Shown in pieces: positions 44,025 to 48,382 of a DNA stretch of 48,382 nt; the first letter of the stretch is position 1; every line of letters begins with the position of its first letter. This stretch comes from Thermoplasmata archaeon (GTDB lineage: Archaea > Thermoplasmatota > Thermoplasmata > Halarchaeoplasmatales > Halarchaeoplasmataceae): NCBI GenBank assembly GCA_003553085.1, contig PUPH01000117.1, positions 1-48,382 on the forward strand, given 5' to 3'. The notes under the pieces are model-generated. The model ran no database searches, was not told the DNA's origin, and worked only from the letters and a program-made list of their open reading frames with translations. The position numbers and the translations under genes were made by a program.

Positions 44025-45215
44025 TCAGAGCACCGTACTACCGGGAGGACATCTTTCTCTAAGAACGACACCGCCGCGGATATCACAGTCTTCACCGACT
44101 ACCACCCCGGGATAGACGGTAACGCCGCTTCCGATCAAAGTGTCCTCAGCTATCATACATCCTATCTTTTCAACCATCTCAAAACCGTCTTCCACCTTCA
44201 TATCCACCGCATCGGCGTGAGAAGAGAATCCTGCACCGATGTTGACGCCCTCGCCTATGACAGAAGAGTCGATCATTGAATTGGGCCCGATGTTTACACC
44301 ACTCATTACTATTGAATTCTGCACCATGGTGAACGGTGATATTCGGCAGTCGTCCCCTATACTGGTTGAGGGTAATATGCAGGCCTGGGGTCCTATCTCA
44401 CATCCTTCACCTATTACCGCTGGCCCTTCTATGTGTGTACCCCCTTTGATGACGGTGCCTTCACCGATCTTGACATCACCTTTGATGCTCACACCCTCCT
44501 CGATGATCCCAAGGGATGAAGTACCTATGTCGGTCAAAGCTGCGGAGTTCAGTGATAGAAGGTCCCATGGATAAACGGCGTCCATCCACATGAAATCGGT
44601 GGATATTCCGTGCAGAGGTGCGTCTTCTTTTAGATCGTCCATCACTGAAGTGAGGTCGTAAACGTTATCCATCATCAAGTCATGGATCCTTGGGAAAATA
44701 TCCGTATCCAAAGAGTAGATGCCCGTGGATATCAGATGACTCTCACTCTCAGCAGGTTTTTCCTCTATCTTTTTAACCAAGCCGTTGAGCATAGTAACAA
44801 CGCCGTACTTGGAGGGCTCCTCGTTTTTTGTTATAAGTATCGAGTAACCATGACGTTCGCTTAAGAAATAGTCGATAGTTTCCCTATGGATCAGGTTATC
44901 ACCGGGCAAAACTAAAAATTCACCATCCATTATATCCTTTGTTTGGTAAAGTGCGTGGGCGGTTCCCACCTGCTTCGGCTGTACCACATACTCAATATCG
45001 GCTCCCATGTCCTCTCCATTACCAAAGTACGACATTATCCGCTGTTTGTGATAGCCGACTACCATCACGATATCAGTTACATCACTATCGACCAGTGCTT
45101 CTACGACATGATGCAGTATCGGTTTGTTAGCGACCGGTATCATCACCTTGGGTTCCGAAGATGTGAACGGCCTCAATCGAGTACCCTCTCCTGCCGCAAG
45201 TATTACTGCTTTCAT
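44025..45215 (-). CDS. glmU: Bifunctional sugar-1-phosphate nucleotidylyltransferase / acetyltransferase (archaeal GlmU-type)
   Basis: MKAVILAAGEGTRLRPFTSSEPKVMIPVANKPILHHVVE plus left-handed beta-helix hexapeptides; operon with glmS. Confidence 0.92.
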   Translation of the reverse strand: MKAVILAAGEGTRLRPFTSSEPKVMIPVANKPILHHVVEALVDSDVTDIVMVVGYHKQRIMSYFGNGEDMGADIEYVVQPKQVGTAHALYQTKDIMDGEFLVLPGDNLIHRETIDYFLSERHGYSILITKNEEPSKYGVVTMLNGLVKKIEEKPAESESHLISTGIYSLDTDIFPRIHDLMMDNVYDLTSVMDDLKEDAPLHGISTDFMWMDAVYPWDLLSLNSAALTDIGTSSLGIIEEGVSIKGDVKIGEGTVIKGGTHIEGPAVIGEGCEIGPQACILPSTSIGDDCRISPFTMVQNSIVMSGVNIGPNSMIDSSVIGEGVNIGAGFSSHADAVDMKVEDGFEMVEKIGCMIAEDTLIGSGVTVYPGVVVGEDCDIRGGVVLRERCPPGSTVL

Positions 45216-45277
45216 GCAACTTCAATTTGTTGCAGAGGATATAAGGATTTTGTTCAAAGGAACGAACGTGAAAACCT

Positions 45278-48136
45278 TCACTCTACATATATAGCGGGTT
45301 TACGGGGGATGGCCTGGGATGATTTATTAGTTGGATCGTAGGACGACCCATCAGGGGGGTAGATCTTGATCTGGGCTTGGAACTCCTCCTCTAAGAAGGC
45401 TGCTGCACCTTTGAGCACTTCGTATTCGTTCATATCTATGGACCACGAATCTTTAGCTCCTTTCTCCCTGAGGTCCTTCAATATGTGCTGTACGAACTTT
45501 GATAGTTGTTTTGCAGGTGCATCTAATTTTTTTGTGAGCTCTCCCATCACACCCATGCCTTTTTCGGGTTGTTGGATTATCATACCAACGGCCTTTTCTT
45601 TCCAACCGGCAGCGGTGTAGATGTGTATCTTCTCTCCTTCCACATCCGCGATATCGAGTATCTGTTTTATATCGGCTCGGACTTCCTTGATATATTCCTC
45701 TTCCAGCTCTGCCTTTTTAGAGATACCGTCTTCAGGGATCTTCGGCAATCCACTCTTAACCAAATATTCTATGTTCCACATATCGGACAATTCTTCAGCT
45801 ATGTGTGGGGTGAATGGAACCATCAGTTTTAACATACCTTTAGCGATCTCGTCCATCAATTCTCCGTTACACCCGCCTCTTTTGAAGTACCAGTCGATCT
45901 CCGATGGGATATCGTAATAAACCACGCTGGCCGCCTTACGGAGTTCATGATCCTGCATGTACTCGTTCCCTTTCATCACAAGAGAATAAAACCTTGAGCG
46001 GAGGTACTCGTCCACCGGATTCTTACCACCATCGGTCTCTTTCATCCTGTGAACCTTGTTCCAGATCGAGTTGAGTTTTTTACGGTAGTTGAAGACCTCG
46101 TCCTCGTCCCACTCCTTATCAACGAATGGACTGGCGGAATGGGCGTAGAACAGACGTAAAGTATCCACACCGTACTTTTCAGCGGTATCCGGGATCGGTT
46201 CAGCCCCTCCTTTGGACTTCGATATCTTTCCTCCTTTACCCACGAGCCACCAATTGACGAATATACCCTTTGGCCAGTATTCTTCATCCAATATGCCCAC
46301 GTGATTCATAAGGAAGGGTGGAAAGTGTACTGTCATGTGTTCTTTCCCGCCCAGGTTCAGATCTAAAGGATACCAGTACTTGAAATCGGACCGGATATCT
46401 TCTATAGTTTCCTTGGAGAGGCCGGTCTTTTTCGATACATCCTCTATATTTCCCTTACCGAGATATACGTGATCAAAAAAATCCTCTGTCATGTTCTCCG
46501 CTTCGATGATGCCATCGTTGTAGTGCTTGGCCAATATGTAGTAAGCCGGATAAAGTGTGGAATCGGCGATAGCCTCGATCACCCATTCTTCATCGAAGGG
46601 GAATTCTGTCCCCATCCAATTACCCTTTCTCGCACATGATCGATCCTGGAACCAGCCTATGGTTTCCGTGATGTTGTCAGCATAGCTTTGAGGTTTGATC
46701 TCCATATCCGTAGCGTGTTTTTTACTCTTCTCGGTGAGCTCTTCGTCGGAGTAGCGGATGAACCATTGATCGGGTATCTTACCCACGACAACTTTGGCTC
46801 CACATCGGCAGACGACTTCTTCTGAAAGGTCGTACATGATATCCGCTTCACCGGATGCGATCATATCCTCTTTCACCATCTCTTTGGCTTTTTGAACACT
46901 CATCCCTGAATAATCTTGACAACTGTCCAACATCTTACCTGTGTGGAATCCAGATTTGTATATTTTTTGAGTCGCAGTCTCCAACTTATCATCATCTCTC
47001 TGACTCTGGATATCCATCTCGTGTATGATCTTCTCAGCAGGATTTATCCCCCAATCTTTCGATTCGATGATGGGGATGGGTTCAACATCTTCTATCTTGC
47101 CCTCTAGGCCGAATCTTTTCAATGTATCTTCATCCTGCTTCAAGTCCCTGAGAGCGATCCAATCATAGGGTGCATCGCTGGGAACGCTGGTTACGATACC
47201 GGTGCCGACATCGGGATCGGTGAACGATGCCGGTAATATGATTATGTCTCTGTGGATGACCGGTGCCTTAACGTAGTCACCTATCATATCCTCTCCCATG
47301 ATGGTGTCGATCACCTTGACATCATCCTTCTGATACTTCAACTTCTCCACGGCCTCCTTGCTGAGTATCCATTCTTCGCCTTCGACCTCTGCCACAACGT
47401 ATCCTTCCTCGGGATCGACCCATAGATTAGTCTGTCCGAAGACGGTTTCAGGTCTCAATGTGGCCGCTGTGATGTACCTCCCGTTGTACTCGAACTTCAA
47501 CAGGGTGTACTCCTGCTTCTCCGCCGTCCCCCCCTTGGAAAGGTCGGTCTCAGAAGGGTCCACGGCTACCGGTCCGCATTCGATACACTCCGTTCCGAAG
47601 TAGTCCTTTTGGGTGAGCAGACCCCTTTCTTTCAACTTTCGAAACTGCCATTTGATGAACTGTTTGTAATCCTCACGTGTAGAATAGGTGAAATAGTCAA
47701 AATCTATGCTTATACCGAACTTCTTCCAGTATTTATCGATGTAAACCTCGTTGAAGTAAGTCACCAGCTCCATGGGATCTTTGACCCTTTCAATATCCTC
47801 CTCAGTGGCACCATTCCTTTTCATGTAATCTATCTTCTCAGGAACGCCTTCCTGCAGGTGTTTGGAAAGGCTGTATGCTTGATTACCAGTGGGGTGTGTG
47901 CCGGTGGGGAACAGGACGTTGTACCCTTCCATACGCTTGTACCGTGCGATTATATCCGTGTAGCTGTAACATCTCATATGACCTAGGTGGAGAAAACCCG
48001 ATACTCCAGGATACGCAAAAATCAGGTAGAAAGGTTCCCTGGACTCGTCAACCTCGGCTCTATCGACGCCTTCTTCCTCCCACCGTTCCTGCCACTTTTT
48101 CTCGATCTCCACAGGGTCGTAGTCTTTCATGTTCAA
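45278..48136 (-). CDS. leuS: Leucine--tRNA ligase (archaeal type)
   Basis: FAYPGVSGFLHLGHMRCYSYTDIIARYKRMEGYNVLFPTGTHPTGNQ; KISKSKGG; editing domain. Confidence 0.97.
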   Translation of the reverse strand: MNMKDYDPVEIEKKWQERWEEEGVDRAEVDESREPFYLIFAYPGVSGFLHLGHMRCYSYTDIIARYKRMEGYNVLFPTGTHPTGNQAYSLSKHLQEGVPEKIDYMKRNGATEEDIERVKDPMELVTYFNEVYIDKYWKKFGISIDFDYFTYSTREDYKQFIKWQFRKLKERGLLTQKDYFGTECIECGPVAVDPSETDLSKGGTAEKQEYTLLKFEYNGRYITAATLRPETVFGQTNLWVDPEEGYVVAEVEGEEWILSKEAVEKLKYQKDDVKVIDTIMGEDMIGDYVKAPVIHRDIIILPASFTDPDVGTGIVTSVPSDAPYDWIALRDLKQDEDTLKRFGLEGKIEDVEPIPIIESKDWGINPAEKIIHEMDIQSQRDDDKLETATQKIYKSGFHTGKMLDSCQDYSGMSVQKAKEMVKEDMIASGEADIMYDLSEEVVCRCGAKVVVGKIPDQWFIRYSDEELTEKSKKHATDMEIKPQSYADNITETIGWFQDRSCARKGNWMGTEFPFDEEWVIEAIADSTLYPAYYILAKHYNDGIIEAENMTEDFFDHVYLGKGNIEDVSKKTGLSKETIEDIRSDFKYWYPLDLNLGGKEHMTVHFPPFLMNHVGILDEEYWPKGIFVNWWLVGKGGKISKSKGGAEPIPDTAEKYGVDTLRLFYAHSASPFVDKEWDEDEVFNYRKKLNSIWNKVHRMKETDGGKNPVDEYLRSRFYSLVMKGNEYMQDHELRKAASVVYYDIPSEIDWYFKRGGCNGELMDEIAKGMLKLMVPFTPHIAEELSDMWNIEYLVKSGLPKIPEDGISKKAELEEEYIKEVRADIKQILDIADVEGEKIHIYTAAGWKEKAVGMIIQQPEKGMGVMGELTKKLDAPAKQLSKFVQHILKDLREKGAKDSWSIDMNEYEVLKGAAAFLEEEFQAQIKIYPPDGSSYDPTNKSSQAIPRKPAIYVE

Positions 48137-48305
48137 TCGAAATATGGTTGATTATTTAAAGTCTTTCGAATTTTGGGGTGTAGGATAGATGGGCGAAGAG
48201 TAGTTACTGTAGTTGTGAATATTGGAACATCATATTTGACAACGATCATGGTTATTAGGAAACGGTTAATTTTTTATCTGTTGAGATGATATACCACCGA
48301 TATCT

Positions 48306-48382
48306 ATGATAGAAACTCCTGTGATTATGGTGAACTATAAGACGTACAGCCAGTCCATAGGCGATAGTGGGTTGGAACTGAC
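48306..48382 (+). CDS. tpiA: Triosephosphate isomerase N-terminus (truncated by the window end)
   Basis: MIETPVIMVNYKTYSQSIGDSGLEL matches the start of archaeal TIM (VNYKTY with catalytic Asn/Lys). Confidence 0.85.
   Translation, partial: MIETPVIMVNYKTYSQSIGDSGLEL

Noticed and set aside
48140-48305. leuS-tpiA intergenic region considered for a small RNA gene
   Set aside because: No convincing C/D boxes, tRNA fold or strong hairpin seen; probably divergent promoters.

Overview
This is a gene-dense archaeal chromosomal window, probably from a heterotrophic Thermoplasmatota-like euryarchaeon (lineage is inference). Archaeal markers are ribosomal proteins L15e and L18Ae/LX, prefoldin alpha, FtsY, archaeal LeuRS, a Trm-G10-type tRNA methylase, DUF63/DUF131/DUF401 proteins and archaeal TATA boxes. 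Main modules: acyl-CoA dehydrogenase + EtfB + ferredoxin-fused EtfA; a formimidoyltransferase-cyclodeaminase (FTCD) with an inserted C2H2-like motif; a large five-repeat subtilase; an aldehyde:ferredoxin oxidoreductase with two MoaD/ThiS-like proteins, one lacking the GG tail; FKBP + DEAD helicase; the L18Ae-pfdA-ftsY operon followed by a PIN-like protein; tRNA-Pro(CGG); a Type II restriction-modification pair with a permuted-order amino-methylase; thiol-redox genes; a site-2 protease with an extracytoplasmic C-terminal half, divergent from two paralogous pilin-like genes; a CdrS-like ribbon-helix-helix regulator with three half-sites at its promoter; and a glmU-glmS-DUF63 operon. There is no CRISPR array, rRNA or complete mobile element. 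Nothing here is an obvious, unmistakable new system. The best candidates are the S2P/pilin locus, the FTCD zinc-finger insertion, the tailless MoaD-like protein beside AOR, the R-M pair and the RHH operator. All family calls were made by eye from the translations; no database search was run.
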